Assembly (NCBI RefSeq): GCF_024347355.1
Contig: NZ_AP025465.1
Location: forward strand, 992,001 to 1,056,000
DNA: 64,000 nt
Direction of reading: 5' to 3'
From: Vibrio chagasii
Lineage (GTDB): Bacteria > Pseudomonadota > Gammaproteobacteria > Enterobacterales > Vibrionaceae
Positions 10,011 to 21,000 of this stretch are shown here, piece after piece. Both the position numbers and the translations under genes were made by a program. Numbering within the stretch: the first letter of the stretch is position 1; every line of letters begins with the position of its first letter. The notes below the pieces were generated by a model. It was not told where the DNA came from. It did not search any database and was given only the letters and a program-made list of their open reading frames with translations.

Positions 10011-10931
10011 TTATGCGAGGGTCAACCACGCTAATGAACCTGTAGAGATCATCACCCACATCGTAATACCAAACATCAACGGTTTTGGTCCCGCCGCTTT
10101 CAGTTTCTCTACAGAGATACCGCAGCCAATTAAGAATAGGCACACAACCAATGCACGCTTAGACACGTCAAAGATGCCTTGGTATACCACTTCAAACTGT
10201 GGCAATAAGTCGCTGACTGCGATAGCCGCGCAGTAGAAGAAAATGAAGTAAGGCACGGTAATCTTCTTTTGATCACTCTTGAAGATCATTGCGCTGACCA
10301 ACGCGATTGGGATGATCCATAGTGCACGAGCGAGCTTAAGTGTGGTCGCGGTTGTCAGTGCTTCTTCACCATATGCAGAGGCAGCACCAACAACTGAAGA
10401 AGTATCGTGAATCGCGATGGCAGCCCAGGTACCGAACGTTTGTTGGCTCAATTCAAGTGCATGACCAATCATCGGGAATAGGAATAGTGCTACAGAGTTC
10501 AATACAAAGACGGTAGCCAATGCTAAACCAATCTGTTCGTCTTCTGCTTTGATTGCTGGAGCGACCGCAGCAATCGCACTACCACCACAAATGGCAGTAC
10601 CAGAAGAAATTAGGTAACCAGTAGTACGGTCCAGCCCCATACGTTTTGCTAAGAACCAGCCAATAACCAATGTGCCGATGATAGTGGTAATGATCAAACC
10701 AATACCGTCACCAGTCACCGCTAGCGCCTTCTCAAACTGAATGCCAAAGCCCAAGCCGACAATGGAGTAGGCCAGTAGCTTTTTAGTGATTTTGCCAACC
10801 TCTACGTTTTCAGGCACTAAGCCTAAGCTTGCAAGCAGAAAACCGACAACCAGCGCGGTAGGTGAACTTACCCATGGAGTTAAACAAAATAGAGCAGCGA
10901 GATAAAATGGAATGGATTTATTCATTTTCAT
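10011..10931 (-). CDS. YeiH/UPF0324-family inner membrane protein
   Basis: Integral membrane protein of the YeiH (UPF0324, putative sulfate exporter) family; substrate not firmly established. The 306 residues are mostly hydrophobic, with about ten predicted membrane segments. The conserved family motifs are visible: the GLGFG turn early, [17 protein letters not shown] in the middle and the [16 protein letters not shown] loop. It is a single gene, convergent with the 54-aa ORF and separated from the next minus-strand gene by about 150 bp, so it probably has its own promoter. Confidence 0.85.
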   Translation of the reverse strand: MKMNKSIPFYLAALFCLTPWVSSPTALVVGFLLASLGLVPENVEVGKITKKLLAYSIVGLGFGIQFEKALAVTGDGIGLIITTIIGTLVIGWFLAKRMGLDRTTGYLISSGTAICGGSAIAAVAPAIKAEDEQIGLALATVFVLNSVALFLFPMIGHALELSQQTFGTWAAIAIHDTSSVVGAASAYGEEALTTATTLKLARALWIIPIALVSAMIFKSDQKKITVPYFIFFYCAAIAVSDLLPQFEVVYQGIFDVSKRALVVCLFLIGCGISVEKLKAAGPKPLMFGITMWVMISTGSLAWLTLA

Positions 10932-11078
10932 TATATTGTTTTTATCGTTTCTGGTTATGGCAGCGTAGCGAAGACTATACGCTTAACTTGATGATAAGTA
11001 AGTCTAAATGAATTGAACAAACGTTAAGAAAAACTAAACGTCTGTTCAGGAGGGGCATTTGGACCTATTTTAAGCTAA

Positions 11079-12953
11079 TTACCTGTGAGAGCCACGCAGA
11101 TCGGCAACGGCCTGACGTAGTGTTTCACAAGATGCATCGGCCGGCGAAATTGGCTCACCCGCTTCGATCTCTAGCTTTGTCCAGAAACGAGTTGGTAATC
11201 CTTTGCATGCTCGACCTTTGTAGCGACTGAAGTAGCTGCCCCATAATCCTTTGAGAGCCATTGGAATGACTGGTACGGGAGAGCGTCGGATAATCAGCTC
11301 CATACCACGCATGAATTCCGCAACCTCGCCATCTGAGGTGAGTTTACCTTCCGGGAAGATACACACGATATGAGCTTCATGTAGTGCTTGTTCAACCTCG
11401 TTGAAAGCGTTGCGAATCGAGCGGCGGTTGGTGGAGGAGATAGGAATCACTCCAGCTCTTTTCAAGAAGCGTCTTAATGGTGGAAGCTTGGCATAGTCTT
11501 CTTCCATGACAAAACGAATCAGGCGAGGGCATACCGCGCTGAGCAGCAGTGCATCCATATAGCTGACGTGGTTACAAACAATCAACGCTCCACCATTCTC
11601 AGGCAGGTTGTGCAGATTCTTGTGCTTAACACGGTACATGGTGTGAGTGACGACCCAAGTGAAGAAGCGGAAAGCGTAAATGGGTACCTGATAGAACAGG
11701 TAAAGCATCACGAAGGTGTTCAACAGCGCCAGCAGCATAAATAGCTGTGGGATGGATAGCTCTAGCACGCTTAAGCATACGATGCCCATCACAGCGCTGC
11801 CCACCATGAACAGGGAGTTGTAGATATTTAGCCCTGCAATCACTTGAGCACGCTCGTCTGGTTTTGCGCGTAGCTGCATCAGTGAATAAAGTGGAACAAT
11901 AAAGATACCACCAGAGATGCCAAGCAGCAGTAGATAAGCAAACAGCGGCCATAGCTCTGAATAAATCACAAATTGCTGGAAAGAGCCAAACTCGGGCAAA
12001 GAATCAGGGATGGATGTTGCCATCAGCAAGCCAAAAATTGAAATTCCTAAACTGCCCATTGGCACGATGCCAATCTCAATTCGGTGATTGGAAAGCTTGT
12101 CACAGGCTAGAGAGCCAATGGCAATGCCGATAGAGAATAGAGCCAGCAAAAAGGCAACCGAACTCTCAGTGCCATTCAAATGCAGTTTAGTGAAGTTCGG
12201 GAACTGGGTTAAGTAGGTCGCGCCAAGGAACCAAAACCAACTGATAGACATTAAAGCCTGGAACGTTGGTCGGTCTTTTTTTGCAATCGCGAGTGTTGCT
12301 TTGGTTAGCTTGATTGGTTGCCATTTCACTTTAAGATCTGGCGCATTGCTTGGTGCTTCGGGAATAAAGCAGCTTGATACATAGCCAAGTACAGCAAATG
12401 ACACAATACAAATTGCTGCAACCAGCTTCGCGCTCTCTTCCGATGCAATAATACCAGCACCCAAAGTACCAATTAGAATGGCTAGAAATGTACCTGTCTC
12501 AACTAATGCGTTACCTGAAACGAGTTCTTTTGTTTCTAGTTGCTGAGGGAGTAAGGCGTATTTTACTGGTCCAAAGAAGGCACTCTGCGTTCCCATTAGA
12601 AACAGAAGTAGAAGTAATATCCCGTAGCTTTCGTAGATAAAGCCAATCGCCCCCAGCGACATGATCAGCACTTCAAGCAGCTTCACTTTACGGATAAACC
12701 AAGATTTTTCGTATTTGTCAGCCAGTACGCCAGCCAAAGCAGAGAACAGGAAGAAGGGCAGAATAAATAAGCCAGCCGCCAAGTTTATGAATAGGTTGCT
12801 GGAGATAGGTAGTGTGTCTACGCTTGCGAAAGCAACAAACAGCAACAGAACATTTTTGAAGATGTTGTCGTTAAAGGCTCCCAGAAACTGGGTAATAAAA
12901 TAGGGTAGGAACCTTTTTTGCGTTAACAGCGAAGATTGGCTGCTGTTGTTCAT
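11079..12953 (-). CDS. MFS transporter fused to PlsC-type acyltransferase
   Basis: Two-domain membrane protein of 624 residues. Residues about 10-425 form a major-facilitator transporter resembling the lysophospholipid transporter LplT (FNDNIFKN near residue 28, GVLADK near 75). Residues about 440-624 form a glycerolipid acyltransferase with the HX4D motif His462-Asp467 (NHVSYMD) and FPEG at 533-536. By family knowledge such fusions import a lysophospholipid and re-acylate it at the inner membrane, as LplT and Aas do separately in E. coli; that role is inferred. It lacks the acyl-ACP synthetase domain of Aas. It lies 17 nt downstream of a TetR regulator and is probably in one operon with it. 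Confidence 0.85.
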   Translation of the reverse strand: MNNSSQSSLLTQKRFLPYFITQFLGAFNDNIFKNVLLLFVAFASVDTLPISSNLFINLAAGLFILPFFLFSALAGVLADKYEKSWFIRKVKLLEVLIMSLGAIGFIYESYGILLLLLFLMGTQSAFFGPVKYALLPQQLETKELVSGNALVETGTFLAILIGTLGAGIIASEESAKLVAAICIVSFAVLGYVSSCFIPEAPSNAPDLKVKWQPIKLTKATLAIAKKDRPTFQALMSISWFWFLGATYLTQFPNFTKLHLNGTESSVAFLLALFSIGIAIGSLACDKLSNHRIEIGIVPMGSLGISIFGLLMATSIPDSLPEFGSFQQFVIYSELWPLFAYLLLLGISGGIFIVPLYSLMQLRAKPDERAQVIAGLNIYNSLFMVGSAVMGIVCLSVLELSIPQLFMLLALLNTFVMLYLFYQVPIYAFRFFTWVVTHTMYRVKHKNLHNLPENGGALIVCNHVSYMDALLLSAVCPRLIRFVMEEDYAKLPPLRRFLKRAGVIPISSTNRRSIRNAFNEVEQALHEAHIVCIFPEGKLTSDGEVAEFMRGMELIIRRSPVPVIPMALKGLWGSYFSRYKGRACKGLPTRFWTKLEIEAGEPISPADASCETLRQAVADLRGSHR

Positions 12954-12970
12954 TGTCTTTCCTTGAATGC

Positions 12971-13561
12971 TTACCAGTTGGTTAAGTAGTTTGAGACTAG
13001 GTTATTAATCAACTCTTTACCATCGATAGGCTCAGATGCGAAAAACTTATCGTCAACACTCAGCAGTGTAATTCCGTGCACGCCAGACCATAATACACGG
13101 CTCGCTTTAACGACTTCGCTTTCGGTGTGCTCAGGTGCAATTGCGATTAACAATTGCTCTAGCATGCCAGTCATCTTATCGATACGGTTGGATTGCCATT
13201 CAGGTAGGTTTTCACCGTTCATGTTGTGCTCAAAGATAAGCTGCCAACGGTGTGGGTGCTTTTGCGCAAAATCGTGGTAGCAGTATGCAAGATTAAATAA
13301 TGCTTGTTGCGCATTGCTTGATTGTTCAACGGCAGTTGCAGATTCAGCCGCGAGTTCATCTAGTGTTTTGGCTACGACATGAAGAAGCAAAAGGTTGTAG
13401 TTACCGAATACATTTACCAGGGTACTTGGTACATAACCAATCATGTTCGCGATTTTTCGTAGGCTCAACTCGTGATACGAGTGCTGCTCTAAAAAGTCTG
13501 TCACTGTATTTAAAGTCAGCTGGATCAATTGTTCTCGAGTGTGGTCGTTTCTGCGTGCCAT
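12971..13561 (-). CDS. TetR-family regulator
   Basis: Transcription factor of 196 residues with an N-terminal helix-turn-helix: the segment around LSLRKIANMIGYVPSTLVNVFGN (residues about 35-57) matches the TetR recognition region. The C-terminal part, with SRVLWSGVHGI near residue 165, resembles the WHG ligand-binding domain. It is co-oriented with and immediately upstream of the MFS/acyltransferase gene, which it probably controls along with itself. The ligand is unknown; a fatty acid or lysolipid would fit the neighbour. Confidence 0.85.
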   Translation of the reverse strand: MARRNDHTREQLIQLTLNTVTDFLEQHSYHELSLRKIANMIGYVPSTLVNVFGNYNLLLLHVVAKTLDELAAESATAVEQSSNAQQALFNLAYCYHDFAQKHPHRWQLIFEHNMNGENLPEWQSNRIDKMTGMLEQLLIAIAPEHTESEVVKASRVLWSGVHGITLLSVDDKFFASEPIDGKELINNLVSNYLTNW

Positions 13562-13758
13562 GAGTAGTTTCTAGTAAATGAACATCGTTCAATATTTTAA
13601 TGCTGCCCCTGAGTGCCGTCAATCCTTTCGCTAGTTTAGTAATCAACTAATCGCCGCAATATTATGAAACATGTGTAAACACAGTGAATATTTCATTGTG
13701 CTTTGTTAACGAGTATGATTAAGGTGTCGAAAGATAAAGAAACCTATAAAGGATAATA

Positions 13759-14673
13759 ATGAAACGATTTTTCTCACTAGTCGCGATTCTGATGGTATCA
13801 GTCGCGGTGACACCAATCGCGGAAGCGAAAAAGTTTGGTGGTGGTAAGTCTTTTGGTAAGAGTTTCAAAACGGCTCCTGCACCCAAACAGCAACAACAGA
13901 ACACGAATTCAATCCGACAAGATCAAGCCGGTAAGAACACAGCGGCTAACTCTAGCAAGAAAGGCCTAATGGGCGGTCTGCTAGGCGGTTTACTTGCAGG
14001 TGGTCTACTAGCAGCATTCTTCGGTGGCGCATTTGAAGGTATCCAGTTCATGGATATTCTGATTATGGGTTTGATTGCTTTCCTAGCGTTTAAGTTCCTA
14101 CGTGGCATGCTTGGTGCGAAGCAGGGTTCTATGAATCAGCAGAATGCACGTGGCCAACAGCCAGCATTCGGCGGTATGGGACAAAATAAGTTTGAACAAC
14201 CAACGCAACAGCCAAATGTTCATAACTTCGAGCAAGCACAACCTCAATCACAAGGCACTGCTGGTGGCTTTGGTTTTGGTGCGCAAAGCGATGTTCCACA
14301 TAACTACCCACCGGGTTTTGATCAAGCGGCATTCATCAACGGCTCTCGTGAGCACTACCGTACACTGCAAGGTGCATGGAACCACAACGAGCTAAGCACG
14401 ATTGAAGAGTACGTGTCTCCAAGCCTTTTCGAAGACCTAAAAGCTGAGCGTAGCAAGCTAGACGGCGATCAGCACACAGACGTAATGTACGTTGATGCTG
14501 AAATCGTTCGTGCAGACCATGACGGCAGCAAAGCACAGCTAAGCCTACAGTTTAGCGGTCGCTACCGTGATTCTACGGAAGGTATCGAAGAAGACATCAC
14601 TGATATCTGGCACTTAGAGCGTGATCTAACAACCGACAACGCACCTTGGTTGATTGTTGGTATTCAAGGTTAA
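13759..14673 (+). CDS. Tim44-like domain protein with N-terminal signal
   Basis: Protein of 304 residues. Residues 1-23 form a signal peptide ending in AEA. A basic Gly/Lys segment and a Gln-rich stretch follow, then a Gly/Leu-rich hydrophobic region with one or two membrane segments at about 75-115, a long Gln/Asn/Gly-rich linker, and a Tim44-like domain from about residue 190 to the end (EYVSPSLFEDLKAE, DITDIWHLERD). This layout is typical of bacterial Tim44-domain proteins, whose function is not established. The gene stands alone with an AAGGA ribosome site and a strong terminator. Confidence 0.85.
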   Translation: MKRFFSLVAILMVSVAVTPIAEAKKFGGGKSFGKSFKTAPAPKQQQQNTNSIRQDQAGKNTAANSSKKGLMGGLLGGLLAGGLLAAFFGGAFEGIQFMDILIMGLIAFLAFKFLRGMLGAKQGSMNQQNARGQQPAFGGMGQNKFEQPTQQPNVHNFEQAQPQSQGTAGGFGFGAQSDVPHNYPPGFDQAAFINGSREHYRTLQGAWNHNELSTIEEYVSPSLFEDLKAERSKLDGDQHTDVMYVDAEIVRADHDGSKAQLSLQFSGRYRDSTEGIEEDITDIWHLERDLTTDNAPWLIVGIQG

Positions 14674-14724
14674 TCTCTGGCATGGCTAACAGAAGACGTT
14701 AGCAAACCAGTACTTTGATTAATG

Positions 14725-14759
14725 AAAGCCCCTGCAGAGAAATCTGTAGGGGCTTTTTT
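14725..14759 (+). terminator. Rho-independent terminator after the Tim44-like gene
   Basis: A 13-bp stem (one G-T pair) centred on AAAGCCCCTGCAG and CTGTAGGGGCTTT is followed by six T. Confidence 0.85.
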
Positions 14760-14907
14760 GTGTCTGGTCGTTTGAGTCTGCAAGTGTCTAGAAGAGTTCT
14801 AGTTAGGGAAGGATTGGGAATAAGGTGGGCTAACCTCAATGCAAGTTACTCACTTTTAATATTTCTAATTAGTTACGTAACTAAATGAAACCGAGGAGTT
14901 AGTTGAT

Positions 14908-15063
14908 ATGACGAGGTTTTTTGAACCCATATTAGAGCCTGATCTTTCATAGCAGCAGAAACAAAAAATAGTGGATGATTGCGAAGAACCGGTTTCTAAA
15001 AACTGCTTAGGCTGCGCAGCTTATTTGGTTTGTAAGCGTCATAAAGAAGTTTGGAGTGATTGA
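14908..15063 (+). pseudogene. Small Cys-rich ORF broken by in-frame TAG at codon 15
   Basis: A good GAGGAG ribosome site at 14893-14898 precedes an ATG at 14908. The frame runs 51 codons to TGA but is interrupted by TAG at 14950-14952. The remainder has four cysteines (codons 25, 33, 36, 42), including a CLGC pair, which suggests a small metal- or iron-sulfur-binding protein. The next codons after TAG are CAG CAG, so a CAG to TAG change is the simplest explanation. I do not recognise the family. The rest of the 14674-15223 interval holds only terminators. Confidence 0.45.
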
Positions 15064-15173
15064 TTCATCGGTAGACTCAAGGGTATCAACTACCTTGCTA
15101 TAAGATCAGTATTGCAGTGTTCTAATGTTTAGAAGCGAAGTTACGTTGAGAGATATGGAACGGCAGAAACGAA

Positions 15174-15200
15174 AAAAGCCAACTCAATGAGTTGGCTTTT
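15174..15200 (-). terminator. Terminator of the tRNA-Tyr array
   Basis: A hairpin of AAAAGCCAACTCA and TGAGTTGGCTTTT; read on the minus strand it is followed by six T. It lies 24 nt past the last tRNA gene. Confidence 0.8.
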
Positions 15201-15223
15201 CGATTTTCCAATTAAGGAGAATA

Positions 15224-15308
<85 letters not shown>

Positions 15309-15411
15309 AGGGTGTGTCTTACTTTTCACAAAGTAAGCCTAAATTGATGTTTTCCCATAAGCCCATCAACTAGGTTGTTCTCTTAACTCTTAGGTAGAGG
15401 TAAGAAGAATA

Positions 15412-15496
<85 letters not shown>

Positions 15497-15599
15497 AGGG
15501 TGTGTCTTACTTTTCACAAAGTAAGCCTAAATTGATGTTTTCCCATAAGCCCATCAACTAGGTTGTTCTCTTAACTCTTAGGTAGAGGTAAGAAGAATA

Positions 15600-15684
<85 letters not shown>

Positions 15685-15787
15685 AGGGTGTGTCTTACTT
15701 TTCACAAAGTAAGCCTAAATTGATGTTTTCCCATAAGCCCATCAACTAGGTTGTTCTCTTAACTCTTAGGAAGAGGAAAGAAGAATA

Positions 15788-15872
<85 letters not shown>

Positions 15873-15975
15873 AGGGTGTGTCTTACTTTTCACAAAGTAA
15901 GCCTAAATTGATGTTTTCCCATAAGCCCATCAACTAGGTTGTTCTCTTAACTCTTAGGTAGAGGTAAGAAGAATA

Positions 15976-16060
<85 letters not shown>

Positions 16061-16163
16061 AGGGTGTGTCTTACTTTTCACAAAGTAAGCCTAAATTGAT
16101 GTTTTCCCATAAGCCCATCAATCAGGTTGTTCTCTTAACTCTTAGGTAGAGGTAAGAAGAATA

Positions 16164-16248
<85 letters not shown>

Positions 16249-16352
16249 AGGGTGTGTCTTACTTTTCACAAAGTAAGCCTAAATTGATGTTTTCCCATAA
16301 GCCCATCAACTAGGTTGCTCTCTTAACTCTTAGGAAGAGGTAAGAAGAAATA

Positions 16353-16437
<85 letters not shown>

Positions 16438-16512
16438 AGGGTGTTTTTCCTAACTCATAATGGATAGGCTAAAGAGATGTTTTTCCCAACGCATCTCTCA
16501 AGTGCGGAGCGC

Positions 16513-16540
16513 ATCATAGCAAACACGTTAAACCTGTAAA
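16513..16540 (-). promoter_or_regulatory. Promoter of the tRNA-Tyr array, stringent type
   Basis: On the minus strand, TTTACA (16535-16540) and TATGAT (16513-16518) are separated by 16 nt. The bases just downstream of the -10 box read GCGCTCCGCAC. Such GC-rich discriminators are characteristic of stable-RNA promoters that are turned off by ppGpp. Confidence 0.7.
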
Positions 16541-16802
16541 GGGTTTTTCTTATGGTTTTGTGTTAAATGCTGCCTTTTTGGGCAAAGGTGGCGAAAAGTA
16601 CGCATATTGCTCGTGAAGTGAACATCTGTACTAAGGTTTACGTACTGGTGGGTAACGCCTTGAGGTTATTGGCTTTCTGTCTTGCTGTTGTTTTGGCTAA
16701 ACCACCACGAAACGTAAACGAAATTTAATCTAGATTTACACTTCTTGACGTTACAGCATCCATCAGTTGATAGAATACGGTTAATTTCATTTATAGAGAA
16801 TA

Positions 16803-16978
16803 ATACCAATCGTAGTAAGTAACTTGTCGTTCTAGCTTATTAAAATGCTCGACAGCTGCGTTAGGATGTTTGATTGTAGGATAACTACTTATCGAAGCTA
16901 CCCTGTTGAAAAGAGCAGCCTTGTTTTCAAGCCTTTTTCCTACGCTATTGCTAACCACTTACTCACTGTGATTGCTAC
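16803..16978. repeat. MITE-like vibrio inverted-repeat element, long form
   Basis: 176-bp element with imperfect terminal inverted repeats (ATACCAATCGTAGTAAGTA at the left; the complement of the right end reads GTAGCAATCACAGTGAGTA). It shares its core (GTTAG, TTTGATTGTAG, ATAACTACTTA) with the element at 46799-46900 but has about 70 bp extra near the right end. It fills the gap before the RND operon and may supply or alter its promoter. Confidence 0.6.
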
Positions 16979-17002
16979 AAAACTTACTTGCAGACCATAA
17001 TT

Positions 17003-18079
17003 ATGAAAAATAAATCTGTTATAACCCTGCTGAGCTTGTCTATTCTTATGGCGTCTCCAGCCGTACTTGCAAAGCGCATGGGCCCGAGCACTGTCACTGT
17101 TGTTACTGAGCAGGTGGATATTCACCAAGTTAGCCAATCCCTTTCTCTAGTTGGAAAGCTAGAAGCTGAGCAATCGGTGATGATCACTTCTGAGGTGGCT
17201 GGGCGCGTTGACTCTATCAACATTAAAGCGAATCAAGATGTGACTAAAGGCCAGATGTTGGTTCAGTTAGATGACGATAAGGCAAAAGCTGCAGTTGCAG
17301 AAGCGCAAGCGTATCTAAAAGACGAGAAACGTAAACTAGCGGAATTTCAACGCTTGGTGAAACGTAACGCGATAACGCAAACCGAAATTGACGCGCAGAA
17401 AACCAATGTAGAGATCGCCAATGCTCGTTTGGCGGCAGCAAATGCCAACCTAAAAGATCTTCACATTAGCGCACCATTCTCAGGCACAGTCGGCTTTATC
17501 GATTTTAGCCGCGGCAAAATGGTGACAGCGGGTACTGAACTGGTAACTCTAGATGACCTTTCAGTCATGCAGTTAGACCTTCAGATCCCTGAACGTTACC
17601 TTTCTATGCTATCAAAAGGCATGAAAGTGACGGCTCGAACCAGTGCATGGGGAGATACCGAATTTACAGGTTCAGTGGTTGGCATTGATTCTCGTATCAA
17701 CGCAGAGACATTAAACCTTCGAGTTCGAATCAATTTCGATAACAACAATGATTACCTAAAGCCGGGCATGTTGGTGTCGGCAGCGATGGACTTCCCACCA
17801 GTTGAAGCACCAATCATTCCAGTTCAAGCCCTTGAGTACTCAGGTACTAAACGTTTTGTTTATGTGGTTGGTGAAGATAACAAGGCAACGCGAACGGAAG
17901 TCTTCCTTGGTGCTCGTATCGACAACGAAGTTGTGATTGAAAAGGGTATCGAAATTGGCCAGAAAATTGTCGTTCAGGGCATCGTGAACATGCGTGATGG
18001 TGTTCAAGTTCACGAACTTGCTATAAACCGACCGGCTGACTCAGCAACCGAGAAAACAGCACAAGAAGGCGCTAACTAA
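17003..18079 (+). CDS. RND efflux periplasmic adaptor (membrane fusion) protein
   Basis: Membrane-fusion subunit that links an RND pump to an outer-membrane channel. An N-terminal signal (KKSV-like start, hydrophobic core, cleavage after VLA about residue 24) is followed by a lipoyl half (GKLEAEQSVMITSEVAGRVD), a helical hairpin, the second lipoyl half (ISAPFSGTVGFIDFSRGKMV) and a beta-barrel domain. A TTG at 16988 would add five residues, but the ATG at 17003 gives a normal signal peptide (358 aa). The stop overlaps the next ATG by one base. The pair looks like VexGH of V. cholerae, a bile-salt and antibiotic exporter, but I am not certain of orthology. Confidence 0.9.
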   Translation: MKNKSVITLLSLSILMASPAVLAKRMGPSTVTVVTEQVDIHQVSQSLSLVGKLEAEQSVMITSEVAGRVDSINIKANQDVTKGQMLVQLDDDKAKAAVAEAQAYLKDEKRKLAEFQRLVKRNAITQTEIDAQKTNVEIANARLAAANANLKDLHISAPFSGTVGFIDFSRGKMVTAGTELVTLDDLSVMQLDLQIPERYLSMLSKGMKVTARTSAWGDTEFTGSVVGIDSRINAETLNLRVRINFDNNNDYLKPGMLVSAAMDFPPVEAPIIPVQALEYSGTKRFVYVVGEDNKATRTEVFLGARIDNEVVIEKGIEIGQKIVVQGIVNMRDGVQVHELAINRPADSATEKTAQEGAN

Positions 18080-21000
18080 TGTTGTTATCTGACGTTTCAG
18101 TAAAGAGACCAGTAGCGGCTGTCGTATTGAGTTTGCTATTGGTTGTGTTTGGTATTGTCTCTTTTAGTAAGCTTGCCGTTCGTGAGATGCCTGATATCGA
18201 AAGCCCTGTGGTATCGATCAGCACACGCTACGAAGGCGCATCAGCGACCATCATAGAGAGCCAAATAACCTCCAATCTTGAAGACCAATTATCCGGTATC
18301 AGTGGTATTGATGAGATCGAGTCCACCACTCGTAACGGTATGTCGCGTATTACGATTACCTTTGAATTGGGTTATGACCTAAATACTGGTGTTAGTGATG
18401 TTCGTGACGCCGTGGCTCGTGCACAGCGATCTTTGCCTGACGAAGCTGACGACCCGATTGTTTACAAGAACAACGGTAGCGGTGAGGCTTCGGTATACAT
18501 CAACCTAAGCTCTACTGAGATGGACCGAACGCAGTTAACCGATTACACAGAGCGTGTGTTGATTGACCGCTTTAGTTTGATCTCCGGCGTAAGTTCGGTG
18601 GATATCTCGGGTGGCTTGTACAAAGTAATGTACGTGAAGCTAAAGCCTGCGGAAATGGCAGGGCGTGGGGTTACTACATCTGATATTACGTCTGCATTGA
18701 ACAATGAGAATATCGAGAGCCCAGGCGGTGAAGTTCGTAATGACGCGATCGTGATGTCCGTTCGTACCGCTCGTTCATACACAGAAGCGGAAGATTTTGA
18801 ATACCTAGTGGTCAAGCGCGCTTCTGACAACACGCCGATTTATCTTAAAGATGTCGCTGATGTTTACATTGGTGCAGAGAACGAAAACTCGACCTTTAAG
18901 AGTGATGGCGTTGTTAACGTCAGTATGGGTATCGTGCCTCAGTCAGATGCCAACCCACTTGAGGTTGCTGACTTAGTACACAAAGAAGTGGAAGCGATTC
19001 AGAAGTTCTTGCCAGATGGTACGCGTTTGGCTGTCGATTATGACTCGACCGTGTTCATCGATCGTTCTATTTCAGAGGTTTATAGCACACTCTTTATCAC
19101 GGGTGGCTTGGTTATCCTGGTGCTGTACATCTTTATCGGTCAAGCTCGTGCCACGCTTATCCCTGCGGTAACGGTACCTGTATCTTTGATCTCGTCGTTT
19201 ATTGCGGCTTACTACTTCGGTTTCTCTATCAACCTGATTACTTTGATGGCACTGATTCTGTCGATTGGCTTGGTAGTTGATGATGCAATCGTGGTGGTTG
19301 AGAATATTTTCCACCATATCGAACGTGGTGAGTCACCACTGCTTGCGGCTTATAAAGGAACACGAGAGGTTGGCTTCGCGGTAATTGCAACGACGCTTGT
19401 ATTGGTGATGGTATTCTTACCAATCTCGTTCATGGACGGCATGGTTGGTCTTCTGTTTACCGAGTTCTCTGTATTGCTTGCTATGTCGGTGATCTTCTCG
19501 TCGCTAGTCGCATTGACACTAACGCCAGTGCTAGGCAGTAAGATCCTAAAAGCGAACGTGAAACCAAACCGCTTTAACCTGTTTGTAGAACGTGTATTTG
19601 GCAAATTAGAGTCTGGATACCGCTCGGTATTACGCCGCGCGTTAAATTGGCGTTGGGCTGCTCCTATCATCATTATCGCATGTTTAGGTGGTAGCTATGG
19701 TTTGATGCAACAAGTGCCTGCGCAGCTGACTCCGCAAGAAGACCGTGGTGTTATTTTTGCGTTTGTTCGTGGTGCTGATGCAACCAGTTACAACCGAATG
19801 TCTGCCAACATGGACATTGTTGAAGAACGTCTAATGCCATTGCTTGGTCAAGGCTTCTTGAAGTCATTCAGTATTCAATCACCAGCATTCGGTGGTAATG
19901 CCGGTGACCAAACGGGCTTCGTTATCATGATCCTCGAAGATTGGGACGAGCGTGATGTAACCGCGCAAGAAGCGCTGAATGAAGTTCGTAAGTCACTAGC
20001 CGGTATCCCTGATGTACGTGTGTTCCCGTTTATGCCAGGTTTCCGAGGTGGGTCGAGTGAGCCAGTACAATTCGTACTTGGTGGCTCAGATTACTCTGAA
20101 TTGCAAAAGTGGGCGGAAATCTTAAAGCAAGCCGCTGAAGATTCGCCGATGATGGAAGGCGCAGATATTGATTACTCTGAGAAAACGCCTGAGCTACTGA
20201 TTACTGTAGACAAGCAGCGTGCAGCAGAGCTGGGTGTGAGTGTTTCTGACATCTCCGACACCCTAGAAATCATGCTAGGCGGTCGTAGTGAGACAACCTT
20301 TGTGGAACGTGGTGAAGAGTACGATGTTTATCTGCGAGGTGATGAAAACAGCTTCAACAATGCCAATGACTTGAGCCAAATCTATATGCGAACTCAGTCT
20401 GGTGAGTTGGTGACGTTAGATACTTTGACTCACATTGAAGAAGTCGCATCGTCGATTCGTTTGTCGCACTACAACAAGCAGAAGTCGATAACGATTAAAG
20501 CTAACCTGATGGAAGGTTACACGTTAGGTGAAGCTCTGGATTTCCTTGATGAACAAGCGATTGAACAACTACCGGGTGATATTTCGGTAAGCTATTCGGG
20601 CGAGTCTAAAGACTTCAAAGAGAACCAATCGAGCATCTTAGTGGTGTTTGCATTAGCGATGTTGGTGGCGTACTTGGTACTGGCGGCGCAGTTCGAGAGC
20701 TTCATTAACCCGCTAGTGGTAATGTTCACTGTACCTATGGGTATCTTTGGTGGCTTCTTAGGATTGGTAGTGATGAGTCAGGGGCTCAACGTTTACAGCC
20801 AGATTGGTATGATCATGTTGATCGGTATGGTAACCAAAAACGGTATCTTGATCGTTGAGTTTGCTAACCAACTGCGTGACCGTGGTATTGAGTTTGAAAA
20901 AGCTATCATTGATGCTTCTGCTCGACGCTTACGACCAATCATGATGACGGCATTTACCACGCTAGCAGGTGCTATCCCATTGATTACCTCAACAGGTGCG

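Noticed and set aside
14950..14952. TAG read as pyrrolysine or TAG/TGA recoding in this genome
   Set aside because: Vibrios have no pyrrolysine system, other broken frames use TAA and TGA, and TAG, TAA and TGA all end normal genes here.
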